Assembly (NCBI GenBank): GCA_023460575.1
Contig: JAEWPQ010000142.1
Span: 1 to 5,035, forward strand
DNA length: 5,035 bases
Direction: 5' to 3'
DNA from: Bacillota bacterium
Lineage (GTDB): Bacteria > Bacillota > Clostridia > Lachnospirales > Lachnospiraceae
Position numbers and translations under genes: made by a program
The notes under the pieces: model-generated
Databases searched by the model: none
Told to the model about the DNA's origin: nothing
What the model saw: only the letters and a program-made list of their open reading frames with translations
In this document: positions 1 through 5,035 of the stretch, in pieces
Numbering within the stretch: position 1 is the first letter of the stretch
How the letters are laid out: each line of letters begins with the position of its first letter

Positions 1-87
1 TGCTGCACCGTTTGCCTGCTTAGCCACTCTGCCCACTTCACCGGTCAGTGTTCTGCCTGCAAGCTCCATACTGAAACTCTTGTACAT
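1..87 (-). CDS. pnp: Polyribonucleotide nucleotidyltransferase (PNPase), N-terminal fragment cut by window edge
   Basis: Only the first 29 codons are present, beginning MYKSFSMELAGRTLTGEVGR and ending in AKQANGAA at the window edge. This matches the start of clostridial PNPase: the first strand of RNase PH domain 1, followed by the conserved GR..A.QA.GA segment. PNPase is a trimeric 3'-to-5' phosphorolytic exoribonuclease of about 700 residues that acts in mRNA decay. The ATG at 87-85 is preceded by AAGGAG at 101-96 with an 8-nt spacer, which fixes the start. It follows rpsO in the same direction, an order conserved in many bacteria. No convincing promoter of its own is visible between the rpsO terminator and this start, and a long hairpin (257-124) occupies the leader, so control is probably post-transcriptional. 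The identification is firm; the catalytic, KH and S1 domains lie outside the window. Confidence 0.95.
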   Translation of the reverse strand, partial: MYKSFSMELAGRTLTGEVGRVAKQANGAA

Positions 88-123
88 ACTGGTATCTCCT
101 TAAAAATTAAATTTATATTAAAC

Positions 124-257
124 AGTAGAAGATGCCGAAACTACTGATCTGCACGTAAATAAATTACGGTCCGGGCAGACAGCCGGAAACTTTCGTACCA
201 TGTGTCTGATCCGATTACTTTACGTGTACATCAGCGGTCTCGGGGGATACTTCTACT
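124..257 (-). promoter_or_regulatory. Long interrupted hairpin in the pnp 5' leader (candidate autoregulatory RNA)
   Basis: Read on the minus strand, the arms pair in order: 257-250 with 124-131 (8 bp, AGTAGAAG/CTTCTACT); 243-237 with 135-141 (7 bp, one G-U); 234-230 with 144-148 (5 bp, plus a G-U at 235/143); 226-219 with 152-159 (8 bp, CACGTAAA/TTTACGTG); 217-215 with 160-162; 213-211 with 167-169; and 208-203 with 176-181 (6 bp, CAGACA/TGTCTG). This gives about 41 pairs over a 55-nt arm. The apical part 199-185 can form a small stem closed by a GAAA tetraloop. The hairpin is not followed by a T-run, so it is not a terminator. It ends 22 A/U-rich bases before the pnp Shine-Dalgarno. In E. 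coli the pnp leader hairpin is cut by RNase III and the product is removed by PNPase, giving autoregulation. A similar role here is inference from position and shape. A small mobile inverted-repeat element is the main alternative. Confidence 0.7.
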
Positions 258-285
258 TTTAACATCCTTTTCTTAATAGACAGAT

Positions 286-308
286 AGGGTGGAGAAGTTC
301 TCCACCCT
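286..308 (-). terminator. Hairpin terminator or attenuator after rpsO
   Basis: The plus strand reads AGGGTGGAGAA, G, TTCTCCACCCT: a perfect 11-bp inverted repeat around a single base, which in RNA would form a 9- to 10-bp GC-rich stem with a 3- to 5-nt loop. It starts 10 bases after the rpsO stop codon. On the minus strand the following bases, ATCTGTCTATT, are only moderately T-rich, so termination is probably partial and would allow read-through into pnp. The stem may also protect the 3' end of rpsO mRNA. Confidence 0.7.
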
Positions 309-318
309 AAATGGTTTA

Positions 319-585
319 TTATTTTCTGATTCCTAACTTCTCGATTAAAGCACGATATCCATCCAGATCAGTTTTCTTTAAGTAATCAAGAAGACCTCTT
401 CTCTGTCCAACCATCATCAGAAGACCTCTTCTGGAATGATGATCCTTTGGATTCTGCTGAAGATGATCTGTTAATTCTGTGATTCTCTCTGTCAGAATTG
501 CGATCTGAACTTCCGGTGAACCTGTATCGCCAGGCTTTCTGCCGTATTCAGAAATAATAGCTGCTTTTTTTTCCTTTGAAATCAT
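319..585 (-). CDS. rpsO: 30S ribosomal protein S15
   Basis: The product is 88 residues from MISKEKKAAII to LGIRK, the usual S15 length (88-89). S15 is a primary binder of the central domain of 16S rRNA, at the h20-h21-h22 junction, and forms bridge B4 to the large subunit. Visible family signatures are TGSPEVQ at residues 21-27, LTERI..LT.HL at 31-42, and the RNA-binding KDHHSRRGLLMMVGQRR block at 47-63. The ATG at 585-583 has a perfect AAGGAGG at 600-594 with an 8-nt spacer. An in-frame TTG at 627 would add 14 residues absent from the family and has no such site, so it was not used. The gene ends with tandem TAA TAA. It has its own promoter (710-682), a structured leader, and a hairpin just after the stop; pnp follows. 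In several bacteria S15 represses its own leader, which is plausible here but inferred. Confidence 0.97.
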   Translation of the reverse strand: MISKEKKAAIISEYGRKPGDTGSPEVQIAILTERITELTDHLQQNPKDHHSRRGLLMMVGQRRGLLDYLKKTDLDGYRALIEKLGIRK

Positions 586-675
586 GTTGATTTCCTCCTT
601 AAATTTAAGATTCTCACCTTGTACCAAGCAATGGCTGGAGTGTCCGAAATACCGGGTACCGGCGTATATTCATAC
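586..675 (-). promoter_or_regulatory. Structured rpsO leader, candidate S15-responsive RNA
   Basis: About 90 nt separate the predicted transcription start (near 675) from the rpsO ATG. Inside, GTACC at 659-655 can pair with GGTAC at 625-621. Between these arms two short hairpins are possible: GGA-CAC-TCC at 645-637 and AGC-CATT-GCT at 636-627, giving a junction-like fold. CTCC at 640-637 could alternatively pair with GGAG of the Shine-Dalgarno at 598-595. A 12-base palindrome, CTTAAATTTAAG (609-598), runs into the ribosome binding site. S15 autoregulation through structurally diverse leader RNAs is known in several phyla. Assigning this leader to that class is inference from position and pairing potential. 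Confidence 0.4.
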
Positions 676-681
676 TGATAT

Positions 682-710
682 AGTTTACCACAGGGGCAAA
701 TAGATGTCAA
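682..710 (-). promoter_or_regulatory. Sigma-A-type promoter of rpsO(-pnp)
   Basis: On the minus strand a consensus -35 TTGACA (710-705) is followed by exactly 17 bases and a -10 TAAACT (687-682, 4 of 6 consensus). A TG one base before the -10 makes it an extended -10. The predicted start is near 675, about 90 nt before the rpsO ATG. It lies in the gap after the amidohydrolase gene and is the best promoter match I found in the window. Confidence 0.8.
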
Positions 711-794
711 ATACTTCCGAATATACCTGTCTGAATTTATATATGCATTTATATTGTTGCCGGATCCTGTAATCTGATACCAGAAACTTCATCA

Positions 795-2144
795 TTACAT
801 ATCCAAATCCAGGTTATGTTCCATATATTTTCCAAAATCAGTCTGTTTCATTTTCTTAAAAAGAGATTTCCTTATCTCATCCATATTACTTTTTTTCAAT
901 CGTTTCCCTTCTACCAGACATTCCCCGGCTACATAAACAGCCTCTACATTGGACGGATTGGCACTGTATACAAGCGCGGAATAAGGGTCGTAAACAGGAA
1001 ACATATTGGCAGAATCCGTCTCTATTAACACCAGATCCGCCTGCTTTCCCGGCTCCAGCGAGCCGGTTATGCCATCAAGGCCCAGGGCTTTTGCTCCCTG
1101 TATGGTCGCCATCTCCACAATATCTTTTGCAGGAAATGCGCTTCTGTCTTTTGTTTCATTTTTATGAAAATCTGCGCATAGTTTCATCTGGGTCAATATA
1201 TCTAAGGTGTTGCCGCTTGCAGGACCATCAGTGCCAAGTCCGACCTCAATCCCTCTCTTATTCATACCACTCACGGGAGCCACTCCCTTGGCAGCTTTGG
1301 TGTTGGATCCGATACAATGGGCAACTGAAGCCTTATGCTCTTTTAAAAGATCTAAATCTTCTTCCGTCAGATGTATACAATGTGCAGCCAGTGTTTCTCT
1401 GCCCAGAACTCCGATGCTGTTTAAATAACCCACAGGAGTCGTGTTTTTCTCTTTTTCGAAATATTCCATTTCATAGTCCATTTCCGCAGTATGAAGGGTG
1501 AATGGAACTTCATAAGCAGAATCAATCCTGTATGCCTCTTTTAACACCCTGGGAGAGCAGGTGGTCGTACCGTGGGGCGCGATACAGGCGGTAATCCTGG
1601 GGTGGTTTTTATATTTCTTAATGAGGCCTTCCCCGTAAGCAATCGCCTCATGGGGATCCTTAAAATCACAGGCCCCTTCATCCATAACAGTCTGCCCGGC
1701 AATTGCCCGCAGTCCCATTTCATCCATGGCTTTTGCAGCCTCTTCTTCATAATAATACATATCCATAACCGTAGTAACTCCGGCAAGGAGCATTTCTCCT
1801 GCTGCATAGCGGGTAGAGAGATATACCAGTTCTTCATCCATGGATTTTTGCTCCATGGGAATAAGAAATACCCGCAGGCGGTCCCTGCAGTCATCTCCAA
1901 GGCCCCGAAACGGAATCATTCCCATGTGGGTATGAAGATTAACCATACCTGGCATTAAAATCCCGTTTCTGGCATCAACAAACTTCACGTCCGACGAATC
2001 AGCCGTCACTTTTAAATCCTTCATCTCACCCGTCATTATGATCACATCATCTTCAAACATCACAAACCCGGGATTGTAGATTTCCCCTTTTGGATTCATG
2101 GTTACTACTAAAGCATTTACGATTACCGTTCTCACACTGATCAA
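795..2144 (-). CDS. Amidohydrolase, MTA/SAH-deaminase-like (TRZ/ATZ family)
   Basis: A 449-residue cytosolic metal hydrolase of the COG0402 amidohydrolase group. Family members deaminate 5'-methylthioadenosine, S-adenosylhomocysteine, adenosine or related amino-purines and triazines. Metal-site and catalytic motifs are intact: HTH at 71-73, HTAE at 218-221, HCIH at 255-258 and GTDGPAS at 304-310. From recall of Thermotoga TM0936 (an MTA/SAH deaminase), the ribose-contacting Glu (here E98 in IPMEQK), an Arg (R146 in GLRA), His (H191 in APHGTTTCS) and Ser (S310) seem kept, while a second Arg seems replaced around Q151. The small N- and C-terminal beta domain is present (IVNALVVTMN; GSLEPGKQADLVLIE at 361-375). 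It overlaps the upstream ade stop by 3 nt, implying translational coupling. The longest start is TTG at 2144; GTG at 2135 (446 residues) fits the family N-terminus and ribosome site about as well. It ends TAA TGA TGA. The exact substrate is unproven; guanine deaminase or SsnA seem less likely. Confidence 0.85.
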   Translation of the reverse strand: MISVRTVIVNALVVTMNPKGEIYNPGFVMFEDDVIIMTGEMKDLKVTADSSDVKFVDARNGILMPGMVNLHTHMGMIPFRGLGDDCRDRLRVFLIPMEQKSMDEELVYLSTRYAAGEMLLAGVTTVMDMYYYEEEAAKAMDEMGLRAIAGQTVMDEGACDFKDPHEAIAYGEGLIKKYKNHPRITACIAPHGTTTCSPRVLKEAYRIDSAYEVPFTLHTAEMDYEMEYFEKEKNTTPVGYLNSIGVLGRETLAAHCIHLTEEDLDLLKEHKASVAHCIGSNTKAAKGVAPVSGMNKRGIEVGLGTDGPASGNTLDILTQMKLCADFHKNETKDRSAFPAKDIVEMATIQGAKALGLDGITGSLEPGKQADLVLIETDSANMFPVYDPYSALVYSANPSNVEAVYVAGECLVEGKRLKKSNMDEIRKSLFKKMKQTDFGKYMEHNLDLDM

Positions 2145-3853
2145 CCTTTTCCTTTTTCACACTCGTATTTATCCACCAGGGGAATTCCCTGCCTGTCATT
2201 CGTATCAAACAACCCCTTGTCACTGAGTTTCAGCTCCGGAGAAACCAAAAGAGTCAGAGTTGAAATAGACATGATCACATTGCTGTTTTTATAGCCCATG
2301 TCTTCAATCTCCCGGCGAACTTGACCCAGGCTTTCAGAAAGCTTATAAAGTCCCTCGTCGGATAGAATTCCGCCTACCGGAAGGCTTACAAAAGCGGTTA
2401 CGGCTCCCTCTCTGGCTGTTACATAGCCCCCTTGCATATGAACCACACGGTTCTGTGCAAGAAGCATATCCTTTGGCGAATTTCCAAGAACCAGAAGGTT
2501 GTGGCTGTCATGACTCCATGTAGTTGCTGCTGCACCGGGCTGTTTAAATCCATTTTCCACCAGACCGTAGGAAACATTGCCGTTTTTCCCATATCTTTCG
2601 TATACCACAGCAAGACACAACCCCGCTTCCTGCCAGCAAAGGCAGTGATCCTTAACGGCAATCCGGCGTTTTACATGTCGGATTTTAGTACCAAATTCCT
2701 GTACCTGCATCACGGAAACAACCGCTTCACCGTCTTTGACATGGCACCGGTTTAGTTTAAAGTCAGATTCCAGCGCAAGGCGGCACCTGACAGACTGGTA
2801 AAACTCATCGGGATATTTTGTTTTTTCTTCCTTTTTTGCTGTCTCATACAGAACACCGCTTTTATAAACAGCCAGGGGATTAAAATCAGCCAGGTCCTCT
2901 AAAATGATAAAATCAGCCTGCTTTCCAGGTGCTATCATCCCTCTGTCATGTAATCCCATCCTTCTGGCCGGAGTAAGCGTAGCGCAATAAACAGCCTTAT
3001 GTGCCGGCATTCCCTGTTCCACTGCCAGACGAAGAATCCGGTTTAAATGTCCGGTTACCAGATGATCCGGCATGACATCGTCAGTCACAAGTGCCACATT
3101 CTCATAAAGCTCATGAGATACAACAGTTGTCACAACATCATGAGTCAGGGATTTCTCCTGAAGTTCCAGGAACATCCCCAGATCCGTTTTTTCCAGTATA
3201 GACTCCGGCGTCTGCTGTGTATGATCCGCGTCCACTCCGGCTCTGATAAAAGCTGCCAGATCCCTTCCCGTAAGGGATGGACAATGACCTTCGATCTTTA
3301 TATCCCGGCTTGCTGTCTGGCAAAGCTCTATCATCCGCTTTATTTTTGTATCCTCCGGGGATATTAAATCCCGGTGATTCATCACTTCTCCAAGGCAGAT
3401 GACCCTGCCGTCTTCTAACAGCTTAAGGACCTCTTCCTCTCCCATCACACCGCCGGACGTCTCATAATCCAGACCGGCTGCCGGTACACTGGAAGGAATG
3501 GCATAAAAAATATCCAGATCTGTTTTTTCTTCCATGAACCGGTTTATACCTGCAATCCCAAATACATTGGCAATCTCGTGGGGATCTGCAACTACCGTAG
3601 TGACTCCCCATGGAAGAACTGCCCTGGAAAATTCAGCCGGTCCGATCATGGAACTTTCCATATGCATATGAATATCAACCAGTCCCGGTATAATATATTT
3701 TTCCTTAGCATCTACCACCAGGTCCGCCTCATAACAGGAAGCAGGGGAAACGTCGTAAAACTTTTCCCCCACTACTGCAATGTCCGCCTTTTCAAAACAC
3801 TGCCTGTATGTCCGGTAGACCCATCCATTCTGAACAAGTAAGTCAACCTTCAT
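2141..3853 (-). CDS. ade: Adenine deaminase family protein (AdeC-like)
   Basis: A 570-residue cytosolic enzyme of the binuclear-metal adenine deaminase family (COG1001), near the usual 570-600 length. The family converts adenine to hypoxanthine and ammonia in purine salvage. The domain order is normal: N-terminal beta segment; PGLVDIHMHMESSM at 56-69 (H62, H64); VADPHEIANVFG at 88-99; GEVMN at 155-159 (E156); GHCPSLTG at 189-196; DADH at 208-211; TDD at 257-259; APGKQAD at 308-314. The C-terminal family domain has TTWSHDSHNLLVLG at 444-457 and LPVGGILS at 491-498. Two usually conserved blocks differ: DHE reads DHT (H211-T212), and the REGS segment reads QEKS (232-235). EGH after TDD is also TGH (267-269). 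The metal ligands remain, so it is probably active, but substrate preference could differ. ATG at 3853 follows AAGGA (3866-3862) by 8 nt, and that site contains the stop codon of the preceding gene, 11 nt away. Confidence 0.9.
   Translation of the reverse strand: MKVDLLVQNGWVYRTYRQCFEKADIAVVGEKFYDVSPASCYEADLVVDAKEKYIIPGLVDIHMHMESSMIGPAEFSRAVLPWGVTTVVADPHEIANVFGIAGINRFMEEKTDLDIFYAIPSSVPAAGLDYETSGGVMGEEEVLKLLEDGRVICLGEVMNHRDLISPEDTKIKRMIELCQTASRDIKIEGHCPSLTGRDLAAFIRAGVDADHTQQTPESILEKTDLGMFLELQEKSLTHDVVTTVVSHELYENVALVTDDVMPDHLVTGHLNRILRLAVEQGMPAHKAVYCATLTPARRMGLHDRGMIAPGKQADFIILEDLADFNPLAVYKSGVLYETAKKEEKTKYPDEFYQSVRCRLALESDFKLNRCHVKDGEAVVSVMQVQEFGTKIRHVKRRIAVKDHCLCWQEAGLCLAVVYERYGKNGNVSYGLVENGFKQPGAAATTWSHDSHNLLVLGNSPKDMLLAQNRVVHMQGGYVTAREGAVTAFVSLPVGGILSDEGLYKLSESLGQVRREIEDMGYKNSNVIMSISTLTLLVSPELKLSDKGLFDTNDRQGIPLVDKYECEKGKG
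2145..2157 (-). promoter_or_regulatory. Ribosome binding region shared with the ade 3' end, deciding the amidohydrolase start
   Basis: The last codons of the adenine-deaminase gene carry two purine tracts, AAAAAGG (2157-2151) and AAAAGG (2150-2145). AAGGA at 2154-2150 lies 5 nt before the TTG at 2144-2142, and AAAAGG lies 9 nt before the in-frame GTG at 2135-2133. Both non-ATG starts are therefore served, and the sequence alone does not settle which is used. Either way the ribosome binding site is inside the upstream coding region, typical of coupled genes. Confidence 0.5.
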
Positions 3854-3864
3854 ATTCTCTTTCC

Positions 3865-4971
3865 TTAGCTGTTAATAATACGGTTCCACTGGTCAATCCA
3901 GTCACTTAAAAGCGGATTCACAAAGGAATAATCAAGAACCTTTGCATTTTCTGCAGTTTTTCCGTATGTCATATTTTTTGCATTTTCTTCTGCAACTTCT
4001 ACCTGGCTGTTGGTGGGCGCTTCATTCAGTGCCTTGCTTGTCTTATCCTGAAGCTCCTTGCTTAAGCGGTAATTGATATAGGCATAAGCAAGTTCTTTGT
4101 CCTTGCAGTTTTTGGTAATGCTGATGGTGTTAAAGTTTGCATAAGTCACATCAGGAGTTACATACACCAGATCTGGATTCGCCTGTTTGATGGTCGGAAC
4201 ACCGAAATCTCCTACAATCGCTGCCTTGATCTCACCAGAGGTAAACATATTGATTAAATCAGAAGATTTTGCATAGGTCTTAACCAGATTTGGTTTTAAT
4301 TCTTCCAGCGCTTTAAAAGCAGCCTCTCCCTTGTCTGTGGTTACATCAACGCCTGCATGATTGCTTGCCATGTAAACCATAGCCGGGCCAAAGGTCGTTG
4401 TAATATCCGGTATTGCCACACTTCCTTCTAATTCTGCTTTCCAGAGATCATCAAAGCTGTTGATTTCAAATCCAACTGCTTTTGGATCATACATAATGCC
4501 AATGCTGTTAATGGTATAGGCAACACCCTGTCCGGCATCTGCCATGGTTTTTGCTGTTCCGATTAAGTTCTTGCTGTTTTCAATCTTAGATAAATCCAAA
4601 GTTTCAAACAGTCCTTCTTCTATTCCCTTGGCAGTCATGGCCTGGGATAATTCAATTACGTCGATGGTGCTCTGGGAATCAGCAGACAGTTTTGTGTAAC
4701 GCTCGTTAGTGCTTCCTGTCTCTGTTACAATTTTACAGCCAAACTGGTCTTCAAATGGTTTGTATACTTCTTCTTCCGAAATATCTTCGCTTAAACCATA
4801 AGTAGATAATACCAGTTTCTTTTCTCCACCAGCTGCGGTTTTTTCTGCGGTAGTGCTGGTTTCTGTAGCAGAGCTCTTTTCTGCGGTAGTGCTGTCTCCT
4901 GCACTCTTAGCTGTGCCGCAGCCTGACAGCGCAATGGCTGCACATAAAGATAATGCCAATACTTTTTTCAT
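3865..4971 (-). CDS. PotD-like ABC transporter substrate-binding lipoprotein
   Basis: A 368-residue extracytoplasmic solute-binding protein of the spermidine/putrescine-binding (PotD/PotF, COG0687) type. Residues 1-18 are a lipoprotein signal: MKK, a hydrophobic stretch, and lipobox LSGC with C18 as the lipidated cysteine. A Ser/Thr/Ala/Glu/Lys-rich linker (19-50) tethers the folded part to the membrane. Typical segments are LVLSTYG at 53-59, GVAYTINSIGIMYDPKAVG followed by SFDDLWKAELEGSVAIPD at 149-189, a GEIKAAIVGDFGV block at 246-258, AYAYINYRLSKELQ at 295-308, and a C-terminal W..QW at 358-362. The W-rich polyamine contacts of E. coli PotD are not clearly conserved, so the ligand is open. 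ATG at 4971 follows AGAGGA (4985-4980) by 8 nt. It is the first complete gene of the operon; the two deaminase-type genes follow, suggesting a nitrogenous or purine-related ligand (inference). Partner permeases and ATPase are not in view. Confidence 0.88.
   Translation of the reverse strand: MKKVLALSLCAAIALSGCGTAKSAGDSTTAEKSSATETSTTAEKTAAGGEKKLVLSTYGLSEDISEEEVYKPFEDQFGCKIVTETGSTNERYTKLSADSQSTIDVIELSQAMTAKGIEEGLFETLDLSKIENSKNLIGTAKTMADAGQGVAYTINSIGIMYDPKAVGFEINSFDDLWKAELEGSVAIPDITTTFGPAMVYMASNHAGVDVTTDKGEAAFKALEELKPNLVKTYAKSSDLINMFTSGEIKAAIVGDFGVPTIKQANPDLVYVTPDVTYANFNTISITKNCKDKELAYAYINYRLSKELQDKTSKALNEAPTNSQVEVAEENAKNMTYGKTAENAKVLDYSFVNPLLSDWIDQWNRIINS
4841..4894 (-). repeat. Short direct repeat in the lipoprotein linker
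   Basis: The 18-base plus-strand unit TTTTCTGCGGTAGTGCTG occurs at 4841-4858 and again at 4877-4894, exactly 36 nt apart, so the reading frame is kept. It encodes the duplicated STTAEK in the surface linker just after the lipidated cysteine (residues 27-32 and 39-44). This looks like an in-frame duplication in a low-constraint tether. Confidence 0.7.
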
Positions 4972-5000
4972 AATTATAGTCCTCTCTTTTTATCATTTGC

Positions 5001-5014
5001 CGGCTTTTAAGCCG
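5001..5014 (-). other. Small hairpin before the solute-binding protein gene
   Basis: CGGCT and AGCCG form a 5-bp stem around a 4-base A/T-rich loop, 16 nt before the Shine-Dalgarno of the solute-binding protein gene. No T-run follows on the minus strand. It could be a minor processing or stability element between an upstream transporter gene and this one. A TAA at 5020-5018 may be the stop of that upstream gene, but too little sequence is present to show it. Confidence 0.25.
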
Positions 5015-5035
5015 TTGTTACCTATTAACAAGAAT

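Noticed and set aside
124..257. The inverted repeat as a miniature transposable element (MITE)
   Set aside because: No target-site duplication is evident at the ends, and the location in the pnp leader suits a regulatory hairpin better. It is kept as an alternative because copy number cannot be checked here.
389..432. Two copies of AGAAGACCTCTTCT, 30 nt apart, looking like a repeat or binding site
   Set aside because: They lie in rpsO and encode the two conserved RRGLL segments of S15, so the protein sequence explains them.
586..627. 14-codon N-terminal extension of S15 from a TTG at 627
   Set aside because: S15 proteins normally start at the MISKEKK-type position, where a perfect AAGGAGG lies 8 nt upstream; the extension falls in the leader and has no ribosome site.
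733..756. A/T-rich imperfect palindrome around ATGCAT as an operator or terminator
   Set aside because: Pairing is interrupted and almost wholly A-T, which is expected by chance in an A/T-rich intergenic stretch.
816..3841. Several plus-strand and alternative-frame open reading frames of 60-136 codons
   Set aside because: They lie opposite or inside well-supported enzyme genes, show no family motifs, and have no proper ribosome sites; they are shadow frames.
5015..5035. Possible C-terminal end of an upstream transporter permease (TAA at 5020-5018, or a TGA further on)
   Set aside because: Only about 20 bases remain and more than one frame ends here, so no gene can be supported.

Overview
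The window looks like the chromosome of a low-to-mid GC Firmicute, most likely a member of the Lachnospiraceae / Clostridium cluster XIVa. The reasons are the N-terminus of its PNPase, the S15 sequence, strong AGGAGG-type ribosome binding sites, and a lipoprotein solute-binding protein of Gram-positive type. All five supported genes lie on the minus strand, so transcription runs from high to low coordinates. The many overlapping open frames on the plus strand are shadows of these genes.

The upstream part (about 5035 to 795) is a metabolic operon. It holds a PotD-like ABC-transporter lipoprotein (4971-3865), an adenine-deaminase-family enzyme (3853-2141) and an MTA/SAH-deaminase-like amidohydrolase (2144-795). 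The genes are separated by 11 nt and then by a 3-nt overlap. The ATPase and permeases that the binding protein needs are not in the window and probably lie just beyond position 5035. A reasonable inference is uptake of a nitrogenous compound coupled to deamination of purine bases and adenine nucleosides. The transported ligand cannot be read from the sequence.

The downstream part (710 to 1) is the conserved rpsO-pnp locus. A good promoter (TTGACA, 17 bp, TAAACT with a TG extension) at 710-682 drives an approximately 90-nt structured leader, then rpsO (585-319), a strong 11-bp hairpin terminator (308-286), and the first 29 codons of pnp (87-1, cut by the window edge).

The most striking non-coding signal is in the rpsO-pnp intergenic region. 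Positions 257-124 of the transcript can fold into a long interrupted hairpin of about 41 base pairs, with a further hairpin capped by GAAA near its tip. It ends 22 A/U-rich bases before the pnp Shine-Dalgarno. Its position recalls the leader hairpin of Escherichia coli pnp, through which RNase III and PNPase control pnp expression. The sequence is unlike the E. coli leader as far as I can recall, so this may be an independent or little-described autoregulatory element. The rpsO leader is a second candidate RNA regulator, probably responding to S15. No CRISPR array, tRNA, rRNA, insertion sequence or phage feature was seen.
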